Shown: piece by piece, positions 41,189 to 51,106 of the stretch
How the letters are laid out: every line of letters starts with the position of its first letter
How positions within the stretch are numbered: position 1 is the first letter of the stretch
Source: Mesostigma viride
Taxonomy: Eukaryota; Streptophyta; Mesostigmatophyceae; Mesostigmatales; Mesostigmataceae
DNA: 64,000 nt
Reading direction: 5' to 3'
NCBI GenBank assembly: GCA_009746045.1
Contig: RPFO01000213.1
Coordinates: 6,404,812-6,468,811 of the forward strand
Position numbers and translations under genes: made by a program
Notes under the pieces: generated by a model
Seen by the model: the letters and a program-made list of their open reading frames with translations, nothing else
The model's database searches: none
Told to the model about the DNA's origin: nothing

Positions 41189-42304
41189 ATGGCTGAGGGA
41201 CGCCGTAGCAAGGGTCCAGCCAGTGGGAATAATAATGGGGGTGCTGGTAGTGGAACCGCTCACGTAGATGACGTGGGGCTTACCGGAGAGATTACCAACC
41301 TTCCTCACAATAATAATAATGCACAAGCTATTCATGGCTTTGATCTTACCACACAGGGTCTTTTAATTGTCAATCAGTTGCAGCCTGTAACCTCAGACTC
41401 CAAGCCTAAGCAGGCTGAAGAGTTTGTGGAGGGATTGGAAGGGTTCCCTAGCTTGTACGGTGGTACAAATTACTATCAAATCTGGATAGGCAGTAGCACT
41501 TTTGGCAAGTGTACTGACCAGATTAAGGACCTAACCAGGGAGTGCAAAAAGGCCAATAAGGCCTGGGCACTGTACGTGGCTGAGCTGAAGGAGCTGCTGG
41601 AGGACCAACGAAAGAAGGTCGGCATCCATTGGCAGGACAAGTACCAAGGGTGGGAGGTCAAGGGGGACCTGATCCAGAACTTTCTCAACTATTGTAAGAT
41701 GGTTGAGGAGGGCAGGGCTCACGGCTTTAATGTCGCTGATAACATAGCCCTAACCAACTGGCTCAAGGTTTCTGGGCTGGATAAGGCGACACGTGGCTCC
41801 TTAAAAGTCATGTGTGCCCCACACTCTACCCTGAAGGCCTACAAGGTCATCATTAAACAAGCTCTCGAGGCAGAGGAGCTGTTTGAGGGTGGAGTGCCAG
41901 CAGTGAAGGCTACCCAGGCAGGCGGGCGTACCCAGGGTGGCTCCAAGACGTCTGAGGCTGACCGAAGCCAAGGAGGGCGTAGGGGCAACCATCACAAGCG
42001 CAAGGGAGATCATTCACCTGATTCTGACAGGAGGTCACACTCCAAGTCGGTGTTCAGGCGGGTGGGTGGTCAGCCCAAGCAGGGCAACGCGTCTGACAAT
42101 GGGGGCAGTGGCCAGGGCAAGTCCAAGATACAATGCTACCTGTGCAAGGGGTGGGGGCACATCAAGAAGGAGTGTCCCAGCTTCAAGAAGTCCCAGGGCC
42201 AGGGCAGCAACAAGAATAACAACAACAACAAGAAGAACAACAACAAGTCCCAGGCAGGCCAGCCTTCAAAGGGCAGTCAGCAAGAAGACAACAAGGAGCA
42301 GTGA
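41189..42304 (+). CDS. gag: copia B Gag
   Basis: 371 codons from ATG in tgcaggATGgct. The capsid-like helical region (residues 60-230) aligns with copia A Gag; a basic region rich in Lys, Gly and Ser follows, then one CCHC knuckle CYLCKGWGHIKKEC near residue 316, and an Asn/Lys-rich tail. Structural protein binding element RNA. It ends in CAG TGA CTG; the next 47 codons in the same frame are open and lead into pol. Confidence 0.9.
   Translation: MAEGRRSKGPASGNNNGGAGSGTAHVDDVGLTGEITNLPHNNNNAQAIHGFDLTTQGLLIVNQLQPVTSDSKPKQAEEFVEGLEGFPSLYGGTNYYQIWIGSSTFGKCTDQIKDLTRECKKANKAWALYVAELKELLEDQRKKVGIHWQDKYQGWEVKGDLIQNFLNYCKMVEEGRAHGFNVADNIALTNWLKVSGLDKATRGSLKVMCAPHSTLKAYKVIIKQALEAEELFEGGVPAVKATQAGGRTQGGSKTSEADRSQGGRRGNHHKRKGDHSPDSDRRSHSKSVFRRVGGQPKQGNASDNGGSGQGKSKIQCYLCKGWGHIKKECPSFKKSQGQGSNKNNNNNKKNNNKSQAGQPSKGSQQEDNKEQ
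42302..42304 (+). promoter_or_regulatory. Candidate readthrough stop between gag and pol (copia B)
   Basis: CAG TGA CTG with pol in the same frame. A UGA followed by C is a leaky context in known readthrough systems. Copia A has ACC TGA CAG at the homologous point. Confidence 0.5.
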
Positions 42305-45300
42305 CTGTCTGAGGCAACCCCTACACACCTTAATTCACCCAAGGGGGAGGCCAGGTGCTCCAATGCAGATTTTATATCTGGGCAACAAGAGGGTGATCTC
42401 CAGGTTCAGTGTGGCCCCAGGTCACCTGGAGAGGTACAGGTTCCTATGAAGACGTCCTTGACAGCTGATGCAGCTGTAAGAATGTCTGACCCTATGCATC
42501 CTCGTGCTGGGCACGAGGGTGGACCTCTCATTTTGAGAGAAACCAATGTACAACCACAGAGGGGTGTGAAGGCCTCTGGTGGTATGCATGTGGTCCCTGC
42601 TGGCGGTCCAGGTGTTGGGCATGAGCAGGGTGACTCAGGCTCTGAGTCAGAACAGGATGGAAGTCAGCATGGTGATGCTGGACAACCTGACAGCACAGTC
42701 CTGACTGTGCCAGGGACTGCTTCCTCTGTGTACCAGGAGTTGGGTGCCCGAATCCACAACATGTTTGGGCATGCCACTTCTCTGTCAAACAACTTTGCCT
42801 TCCGTATGGGCAGGGCACCCCTTCTTAAGGCGTGTCAGCAAGCTGCCTCACGGTGTAAGTGCCAGTTGTCCTCCAACAAGCCCAGGAAATCACATGCCAA
42901 AGCTCTACCTCAGAGCATTGGTGATCTGCAGTGTGATATCCAACACATCAGGGGCATGCAACTGTTGGTGTGCGTGGACAGGTACACGAAATACAAGGTG
43001 CTGGAGCATTTACCTTCTATGAAGAACAGGTACTTGCTGGCTGCCCTGCAGAATGTAAGAGCCAAGTTTCCTACCACAAGGATCCAGGTGGACATGCAGT
43101 TTCAGCATCTCAAGGGTGATCCTACCCTTCCTGAGTTGCTGGTTACACCTAGGGAGGCTCATGGGCAGCAGGGTGCTATCGAGAGGGCAATCCAGGAGGT
43201 CAAGAAATTGATCATCTCTGAAGACTGGGTACCCTTGTCTGCACCTGCACTTGTCAGGAGTGCATGGCTGAGGAACGTGGAGCAGCAGCTGAACAGCAGG
43301 GTTAACTTCTACTATGATGGAGTTGCTGTCAGCCCAATGGGTCTATATCATGGCCTGTGCCCACCACATGTGCTGGAGGGCTGGAAACATGCTGCACATG
43401 TCACCTTTGCCAAGCTGAGGGAGAAGGACCGGGGTTGGAAGATGCTGGAGCCACAAGTGGGTCAGAAGGTCCTAGCTTGGAAGGAACCTAGCCTTTATGG
43501 CAAACGTGGTAGCTGGAGTCCTGGGGTGGTTACCCAGGTTGATGAAGCTAGCCACGCATGCTTGGTCAGCATGGAGGACGAACCAAAGCATGTACACCGG
43601 CTGAGTTGGTCATATGTCAAGCCTAACCTGATGAATGAGGGCAGTCAGGCACAAGGCTCACAGGATCTGCAGGATTTTCAGGTCCCAGGTGACATCACTG
43701 ACGCAACGACCACATCTGTTGCAGGGGAATCTGTCAGCCCTGGCCAGGTTGCAGAGGTACTTGTTGAACAGGCTGCAAGGTCAACAGCTGGGGAGTCAAC
43801 TGTCAAGCCCAAGGCACTAACCAAGCCCAGGGGGACAAGTTTGGCTGGATTGATTGGGGCTCTACAAAGGGCCAAGAAGCAGCCCAAGGTAGCCAAGCTC
43901 AGGTGGCATGGCAATCTGGGGCTGGACACTGCCTTAGAGGTAGACACTAATTCTCAGGTTTCCATCATTGGGACCAGGGCTGCAGCAGGGTACAGCATGT
44001 CTGAACCCAGCTATCAGTTTGTGTCTGACTTCAGTGGCGGGGTACACGTGAAGGTACTGGGTGAGGTATTCATTCCTATCCTTGGACAGGACACTGCTTT
44101 TTGTGTCTTGGAGGGCTATCAAGGACCTGCTCTTCTGGGGCAGAATTTCCTATGCCAGGATGGGTAGTGATCACGTCCTCTCTCCTGACTAAGGAAGGGG
44201 CTGGTCAGGTCCCACTGATTAATTTCAGGACCACTCACCTATCACGTGCAGTAACCAGGACGGTTAAGCGTGTGCAAGTGTGCCAGGGGCAGGAGCCCTT
44301 GGTTGATGACCTCATACTGCCAGCTGCTAGTCATCCAAGCAGTTTGGGCATTGGTCCTCACTCACTTGCTGGACACAGCCCTATCAACTACCAAGGCCTG
44401 GTGAAGCTCATGTCCTCTCCCATTATGTGTCCCCAGGTCACACTGGGTCTGATTAAATCTGGGGAGGACTGGATCTCCAAGAAATGCGTGGAACCTGTCA
44501 ATGACCTGCCTCCTGCACGACGTCTACTCAAGCTCAAGTTTGTCATCAAGATGAAGGAGGTGGACGGGGTCAAGGTACCACATGTCAGGCCAGTGCTGAA
44601 TGAGTTCAAGGGTACTGGTGAGTGCACTGCTGAGGAGTTGTATACCCCTGGCATGCTGCATGATACTTGGAGGCTGCTGCTGTGTGTCTTTCTAGGCCTT
44701 CTCAACAAGGGCTTGGACTATGGCTCAGTGGTGATAGACTTCAAGAGGGCATTTCTGGAGGGTGATGCAGATGTGGCACAGGAAAAGTGGGAGGGCAAGA
44801 CGCCTTTCTATGTTAGGGTGCCTGCTGTATGGAAAAGGGACATCCACACGGAGTTCCTTAAAATCCTCAAGGGCCTGGAGGGCCTGAGGTCAAGTCCAAT
44901 AATCTGGAGGGAGACTCTCAACCGTTTCCTGAAGGAGCATTGCAACTTGAAGGTCTCTCCTGTAGACCCCTGTCTGTTTCTGGGGCAATGGGAAGGCCTG
45001 CCAGTGTATGCTTCGCTGCACGGGGATGACCTACATCTGATAGCTCCCACGTCGTGGCTTAAGGAGCTGATCTCCATCATTAAGTCCAAGTTTCCTCTGG
45101 GTAGGGAGCAATGGCAGGTGGAGAATGAGCCTCTGCTGTTTGTGGGCATGGAGGCCACACTGGTGAAGAAGGGGGGAGTGGCGTATGCTGCTGGTGGGGG
45201 GCAATGATTATCAAGAGACCCTCATTAGCAAGCTTCCTCCAACCATCACACAGGCACTGTGTCCCATGGTGAGGGGCATGGTTGCTTGGGTGGCAGGCAT

Positions 45301-45928
45301 TTCCAGGCCAGACCTTATGGTCATAGCCAGGTTGCCTGATGACATGCTGGTGGAGCTAGGGTCTGCCAAGGTGGCTGATCAGGTCAGGGCTTCATCTGGC
45401 ATTCTGTTGTCTGCAGTGGATTTATCACAACCCATTTGCATGGAGCTGTATGTGGATAGCTCAATGGACAGCAGGCAGGTCTCCAAGGTCAGGGGCAGGG
45501 CTGCAGGGCTCTTTGTGCTCAGACAGGAAGGCCTGGGGAGTTTGGTGAGCTGGTTTAGTCGCCTGCACAAACGGGTGGCTGTCAGCAGTGATGTGGCAGA
45601 ATGCAGGGCTATTTGTGAAGGCATTCACACAAGCCTTTATCTGAAGGAGTTGCTTCATCAGATGACTTCTAACACTCCTTGGCCACTTCAGGTTACCACT
45701 CTTCTAAAAACAGACTCCATGGGGATGGTGCAGTTTGTGCACAGGCAGATGGCCAGAAGTAGGGACTTGGATTATCTCCTTCTTAAGGAGTTGTCCTCCT
45801 TGGCCAATATTGAGCATATCCCTGGGGTTGACAATCCTGCTGATGCTTTGACCAAGCTAGTGCAGAAGGCAGCAGTGCAATACAAGGTTCTTCAGTCTCT
45901 GATGGACCCATCTCAGCAAGCTGTCTAA
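42305..45928 (+). pseudogene. pol: copia B Pol: integrase, protease-like, RT, RNaseH (two frameshifts)
   Basis: The N-terminal linker is unstructured. Integrase zinc site HNMFGH...CKC near 42760-42865; core CDIQHI, VDMQFQ, IERAIQEV (D, D, E). C-terminal KRGSWSPGVVTQV and VHRLSWSYVK. At 43943 EVDTNSQVSI with ALLGQNFL near 44130: retropepsin-like with DTN. A one-base loss near 44155 shifts to RT (VIDFKRAFLEG, SLHGDDL at 45016-45033). One extra G in the run near 45175 shifts again to RNaseH (YVDSSMDSRQ, AECRAICEG, KTDSMGM, NPADALT), ending at 45928. RNA-dependent DNA synthesis and integration; with only two point defects it was recently functional. Confidence 0.9.
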
Positions 45929-46878
45929 GCTGGTGCATGGTTATAGGGCATTGGAGAGCAGATTGTGTGGTAGTGTCAGCATTGTGACTGGCATAATACC
46001 TGTATTTTAGTCTGTACTAAGGCTCATGGACCATGGTACACTCACTCTGATTTTAATCAGGATACAGCCAGGTTTTGGCTGGGGTTCATGCTGTTGACTA
46101 CACAAGGTTGACAGGTCCATTACAGACCATGTATTCTATTTTAAAAGAAATGTATATTTGTACATACCTCTCACAATGGTCTGGGAACCTTTATTCTGGG
46201 GTTTATAGGGCGGGGTTCGATTCCCTGGTATTATGTTTCTACAAGCTGGCCTGTTCAGGTGTTTGCCTGTTCAGACTTCCCTAGTTCCCCAGGGCAGGAT
46301 TTAATTGTTGCCTATGTGTTTCATTTTGTCATTTGTTTGCTGTGGCAGTTTACCATCTGGCAAGTAGACGGGCGCCGTAAGACGGGCGCCAATAGACCCC
46401 TGTTGAGAGAATGACAGGCAAACTATTGTAATACGCCTTACTTTGTCAAGTGGTATTTTAATTGTCATGGATTTATTGTACTTATATTGAATATGTACTG
46501 GGTTTTATGGGATTAGTATCTGGGATTAATGTAACTCACCGCCAGAAGGTCATTGTACTGGAGGCTCTACCGAGGTGATGGGATTAATTCCTGGAGAAGA
46601 CCTCATAGAATTAACCTGTATGTATTTAATTTTGTGTGCTTCTAATATCTGGTGGTACTCTGTAATGCCACTTCCATAGGTTTTTATCCATTTCTCATGG
46701 AATGGTTTTCCCTGTGGCAGATCTGTTTCTTTTCCAGTTCCTTAAAAGAAAGGGCTGGGGGAATGGCAATGGCCATTAAAGACATCTGTTCAAGCTTCAA
46801 GCTGGAGTGAAGGACATTTCAAGCTACTTCAAGGGTCCCTGGCAGGGGATGTGATCCCTAAAGAAAAGAAGGGATTGG
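45929..46878 (+). other. copia B 3' untranslated region
   Basis: About 950 bp, non-coding, ending in the purine tract aagaaaagaagggattgg next to the LTR. Confidence 0.6.
46211..46227 (+). ncRNA. tRNA-like T-arm hairpin in copia B 3' UTR
   Basis: cggggttcgattccctg, stem CGGGG/CCCTG with one G-U pair, loop ttcgatt; preceded by tttataggg as in copia A. The surrounding 3' UTR is otherwise much more diverged. Confidence 0.55.
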
Positions 46879-47495
46879 AGTTAACGTAAAGGATTTACGT
46901 TAGATGGATAGAGATTGTTACGCTCTTTCCAACGGCACCTTGAACGCCTCATTTGGTTAAGGAACGTAAAAGTTATGACGTTTCCTAGGCTGTGCCGACA
47001 GTACCCGGCGCGCCACTGTGGGCGCGTACGGACACAGGATGTACAAGTGTCACTTTGATAGTCCGCAGGACGTTGACAGGACTTGTACAGGACTTGATGG
47101 TCAATTGATAGGTAGGCGCACTGTAGCGCGCCAGGACCTATGAGACAATTGATGCTGACTAGTGTACGGATAGGTCCACAGGACTAGCCGTATGGACAAT
47201 TGATAGATCTGCGCGCCAAAGGCGTGCCAGAGTCTGTGTAATCAATTGATTGACAGTTCAGCTGTGACAGTGCAGCTGAATACTTGGACGCGTCCCTAGC
47301 AAGCTATATGAGTGACTTGGTCACACTGGGGCGCTAGTTCTTGCGTGCACGTTCTCTTGGCACTGCGACCCTGTCGTCTGTGCTGCGTGCAGTCTTGGAA
47401 GTGACGTGACTTACGTCTGTGTTTCCTTGTTATTAATAAAGGCAACTTCCTGCAAGAACCATGGCGGAATTCGTGGCATTCTTACCCTCACAACT
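46879..47495 (+). repeat. copia B 3' LTR
   Basis: 617 bp; differs from the 5' LTR by about four changes including one extra t near 47428. Confidence 0.95.
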
Positions 47496-47842
47496 CCAGC
47501 TGAAGCTTTATCACCAAAGCACGTTCGCTGGTAGACAACTAGCTCCTGCCCCTTTAGAGCATAACCCTGATACTGGTGAGGTAGAAGACGAGGTAGAGAG
47601 TATCGTGGCCCATAGAGATATCAAAAAGGGCCGCGGTACCCAGCGCCAGTATAAGGTGAAATGGATGTATGCTCGTAGTGAGGTAGATAAAGTATGGTAC
47701 ACGGAGAGTGAGTTAGATGGTTGTAGCCGTTTGTTGCAGGACTACAAAACCCTACACCAGCTCTAGCTGGCAACCTGCCCCTCCCTTATCGTATCCCTGC
47801 TGTTGGTGGGTGGTTGGTTGTCCCCTCCCCTCCGCAGCCATC

Positions 47843-50182
47843 ATGGCTGATCCTACCCCTCCGTCGGAGAGCCTGCCGCCTTCCCCTCCACCACCGGATC
47901 CAGAGCTCTACTTCGAGGCCCTTCCGGGCCGCTGGGTGTCACGTTCCAGTTATCCGGTTGGCCTCGTTCAGCCTGCCCTCCAGGCTCAGCATGCGGCTGT
48001 AGTCAGAGCTGCCCTCTTTGGGGTCGCGTGGTTCGGCCCGGCCCCCGATGATCCGCAACAGCTAGTTGTGCATGGGTTCGACAATGCCGGGCATTGCCTT
48101 TTAGGATGTGGCTCCCGCTGCCCAGCCTTAGGGCAGATAGCCGCTGTCCTTCAGTGCCCCCGGGTGTTTTCCTACCTGTCTACCCCTGTGGGCCGCTCTT
48201 GCCTACGGGAGGTGTTCCCTTGGCTTCCGGGCGAGGGCGAGGCAGATATAGATGACAACCCCTGTGACCTCCTACGGGCGGTCGAGTTCATGGAGATCGC
48301 GGACCAGACAGCGGGAGTAGCATTTGGCGACCCTTCCCCTACGGATGCACCATGCAGTCGAGGCGCAGTACACGCCAGAGTATTCGGCCTCCTCTGCAGC
48401 GTCCTCCTCCTCAGTGTCGGCTCCTTCCCCTGTCCCGTCTTCACCACGGTCGGCCCGGCGCGCGTCGGTGGAGCCTACCCCTTTGGGCTCGGATCGTGAG
48501 CCTGATCCTCTCTCGGCGACTGTTTCTGCGATGCAGGCACAGATCCAGTCCGGCCTGACCGCGGCATTCGGGGCCTTCATGGCGGCCCAGGCGCATGCTC
48601 CAGCCACGCCAGGTGGGGTGTCTGTTGTATCTGTGCCCCCTTCCCCTTCGGTTGCCTCGGCGCCTACGGTTTCACCCGCGCTGTGCGAGCCCTCGGTAGC
48701 TGCGGTTTCCTCTGTTGCTGCGGCTCCCACTCCTCTGGTTGCCTCTGCGCCTGCGACCGACGTACCCGCGCCTTTGCGCGATCCTTCCGCCCCAGCTGCC
48801 GCGCCCGCCGTCGCCGCTTCCGGGCCGCCCGCAGCGCCATCGCAGCCGTCGCGGGGTTTCTTTAGCGACACGGGCAGTCTCCCCAGGCTTTGGGAGGGTG
48901 GTCCCCCGCAGAGGATTCCGGTGCCTGACTGGAGCTTAGATGGTAACCAGTCTTATGCCGGATTGCCTGTCCCTACGGGCCCTGTTTTCAACATGTGGCC
49001 TGAGGGTGCGCCGCCACCGGATACCGGAGCGCCAGCTGCGGTGGCGGGTGCGTCGCGACCCCCTGCGGCAGCGGGTCCGGCGCGACCTCGTGTTGTACCG
49101 GTGCCGTATGCGTCTGTGCGGGTTCCTACCCCTGCTTCGGCCCCTGCCCCTTCGTCCTCGCGGTCTTTGGCTGCGGTTGTGCGGGCCAGCGGCCCTGATC
49201 CTCGCGCCACCCGCGCTGCTGACTGAGTCCCTCCGGGAGTTGTCCCAGGGCGATCGGGACCGGGCCCCTTCTGTGGTGCATGCGACGCCGGAGTCGCGCG
49301 CGACACGCCCGTCCCTGGGTATGGTATGTCTGCGCTCGCCTGCCCGGACAGTGTGACCTGCCGCGCGCCTCCGCCGAGCTTGCCATTTCGCCCATGTCCT
49401 ACGGGTTCTCCCAGGTGTGTCGGGCGCCGCGGGACCGCGGCCTACCCGTTGAGACTGATCGGCCTCCTTTCGATATGGTTATTTTAGCTGATCCTGTGTT
49501 CCAGGGTGAGATCCTGGTTCGGCGCGTTCTGTATCGCTGGGCCAGGCGTCACAATGACTTGGACACCTACGGTGGGTTCCAGTGGGCTTACCCTCCGCCT
49601 CTGGGCATTATGGCTTCAGATGCCCTTACGGTCGAGTTTCCTGCGGTGCCGGGTGCTACGTACAGCACGGTTCTCCAGCCCATCCTGGAGTGGGATGCCC
49701 GTCGTCCAGCGCCCATCCCGGGCCAGGGTCTGGACTCCCGTGGCCATCCTCCTCCTCGGGCTAGTGACTACCTCGAGACGTTCGGGTCGCGACAGTGTGC
49801 TCGTCGGTGGCGCTCCCGTGAGGTTCGGCACATCCGGATGTGGCCGTCTAACGTGGAGCCCCTAGTAGATCTGTTCTTCCCGACGGGTTTGCGCCCGCGG
49901 ATCCGGTACCATCGCCTACTCCTGCGGGCCCTCTGTTTGATCGCGGTAGAGCCTTTCCTTCGCCTCTTTGCCTGTGGTTTCCTGAACTGGGCCCGTGGCC
50001 AGGTCGTTCTGACGCAGCATAGGTATTGCTGGGCCTTCCTGGGCCTTTTCCCTGATGGCGTGTGGGCCGATGTTTTCCTCACTGTGGATAGGCATGACAA
50101 TGCCGATGATGTGGCCCACTACCAGGCATATCTGGATGTTCTGCTGGCCTCGCGTGGCACTTACCAGACTGATGGTAACTAG
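47843..50182 (+). pseudogene. Additional Ty3-1 ORF downstream of integrase, unknown function
   Basis: Starts MADPTPPSESLPPSPPPPDP 77 bp after the chromodomain stop. Frame changes near 48310 and again between 49230 and 49290; summed length is roughly 770 residues. The first 170 residues form a compact-looking domain (VAWFGPAPDD, GCGSRCPALGQIAAVL); a long Ala/Pro/Ser-rich linker follows (about 48360-49220). The last 270 residues are globular-looking, with WPSNVEPLVDLFFPTGLRPR and ARGQVVLTQHRYCW. It occupies the env position, but I see no signal peptide or clear transmembrane helix. High GC compared with the rest of the element suggests a separate origin. No family recognised. Confidence 0.5.
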
Positions 50183-50557
50183 ATAGAGAGTCTTAGGCCC
50201 GACCTGAGGGTGTTGTCCCTCCGGTATATAGAGTCGCCCTCATATTCTGGCCAGTTGATTGGCTGTTCTTGGTCCTTGGTACTGATTTGTTTACTCTGTG
50301 TGTCCTGCCCAGTGCCGTCCCCCCCCGGCAAGGACTCCGTTCCAGGCAGTTAGGGGAACCTACCACCAGGCTTGGTGCTGGCTAACCCTACACCACCCGG
50401 CGTGGTGGTGGAGACCGAGTTAACTATTGGTGCTTTGTATCTTGGATGGCCTGTCGATTGTGTTGGTGTGTGCTGGGTGCATTAGGTTTTTCCCACCCCT
50501 TTGGTTTCCTCCCTGCGCGCGTAGGGAGAGGGCTCCCTACCTTTGTGGGGGGGGAGG
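50183..50557 (+). other. Ty3-1 3' UTR and polypurine tract
   Basis: Non-coding; a run of G followed by agg at 50547-50557 directly precedes the LTR and is the plus-strand primer candidate. The Ty3-3 remnant has the same type of tract. Confidence 0.7.
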
Positions 50558-51101
50558 TGTTACGTCGCGTAACAATTCGTTGTAGTTACGGACGTAAATT
50601 AGGTCCTTTGCCTCGGTTGTTCCTAGGTTTACGTGTAGTTCCAACTAGGACACTATTGTCCTCGTAACAGTACTGTGGTACATTGGGTGCTTTTGGGCGC
50701 CGCGCCGCGTACTTTATTAGTGGTCCTTATCCTTTGGTAGAATGTAGTGGACCAGCGTGTATCTGTAGGCGAGGGCCAGGTCGGCCCGAGCATGTTTGAC
50801 CGTTGGTGACCATTTATGCACGTTCTACCCCTCGTGTGGTCACTCGGCGTGTGTTAAATGAATTAACACATATATGCTTGGGTCACGGCAGTGTAGTGTG
50901 TTTCCTTCCTCTATTCCTGGAATAAACGGGTTCGGGTAAATGGTTGTATGGCGAATTATAGCAACACATACGTGAATGCATTGAGATCAGCTCCGTCTCG
51001 TTCGTCTTTCGCTAGGGGTTTGAGTAGAGGAGGCCTGACCAATTTAGGTAGCATCAGGCCCAGTAGAGGTAGAGGTGGAGGTAGAAGTTTAGGACGTAAC
51101 A
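50558..51101 (+). repeat. Ty3-1 3' LTR
   Basis: 544 bp, followed by target duplication gtcca at 51102-51106. Confidence 0.95.
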
Positions 51102-51106
51102 GTCCA

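Larger units (their letters stand above)
39669..47495 (+). mobile_element. copia-type element B, nearly intact
   Basis: Target duplication ccagc at 39664-39668 and 47496-47500; LTRs 39669-40284 (616 bp) and 46879-47495 (617 bp), about four differences. Ends agttaacg...cacaact. Order: upstream ORF, gag, TGA, integrase, protease-like, RT, RNaseH, 3' UTR with T-arm hairpin, purine tract 46861-46878. Only two single-base frameshifts were noted, making this the youngest copia copy here. Confidence 0.95.
38252..47766 (+). pseudogene. pol: Ty3-1 integrase with chromodomain, split by copia B
   Basis: HHCC-like zinc site near 38610-38730 (LHDLAAHQGG; the final CxxC reads CQSG, a lost Cys). The catalytic core has MMDFVGPF, ISDKDKLFTSDFW and SSHLVERLNRVVEEAL as D, D and E. 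After a frameshift near 39190 the GPF module (KLRPAFLGPFRVL) is followed by copia B insertion at 39669. After it, 47501-47766 encodes QYKVKWMYAR...VWYTESEL, a chromodomain-like tail. Extra stops and indels (for example a TAA near 38494) inactivate it. Confidence 0.9.
4731..51101 (+). mobile_element. Ty3 chromodomain LTR retrotransposon Ty3-1, with nested insertions
   Basis: Two 544-bp LTRs differ at about five positions by eye (near 1 percent). Both begin tgttacgtcg and end ggacgtaaca, and the insertion is flanked by gtcca on both sides. The internal order is RG-rich ORF, viroplasmin-domain ORF, gag with zinc knuckle, PR, RT, RNaseH, integrase, chromodomain, extra ORF, polypurine tract. Comparison with Ty3-2 shows every interruption precisely. 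Foreign inserts occupy 6034-6956, 7322-14573, 14821-16283, 16577-20274, 22108-36465 and 39669-47495. The remaining element sequence is about 16 kb including duplications and the extra 2.8 kb after pol. Coding frames carry several small indels, so it is dead. Confidence 0.95.

Noticed and set aside
48272-49306. Long minus-strand frames (117-199 codons) opposite the env-position ORF
   Set aside because: Composition shadows of a GC-rich Ala/Pro-rich coding strand; no independent support.
47843-50182. Envelope glycoprotein
   Set aside because: Position fits, but no signal peptide, transmembrane segment or furin-like site can be seen.
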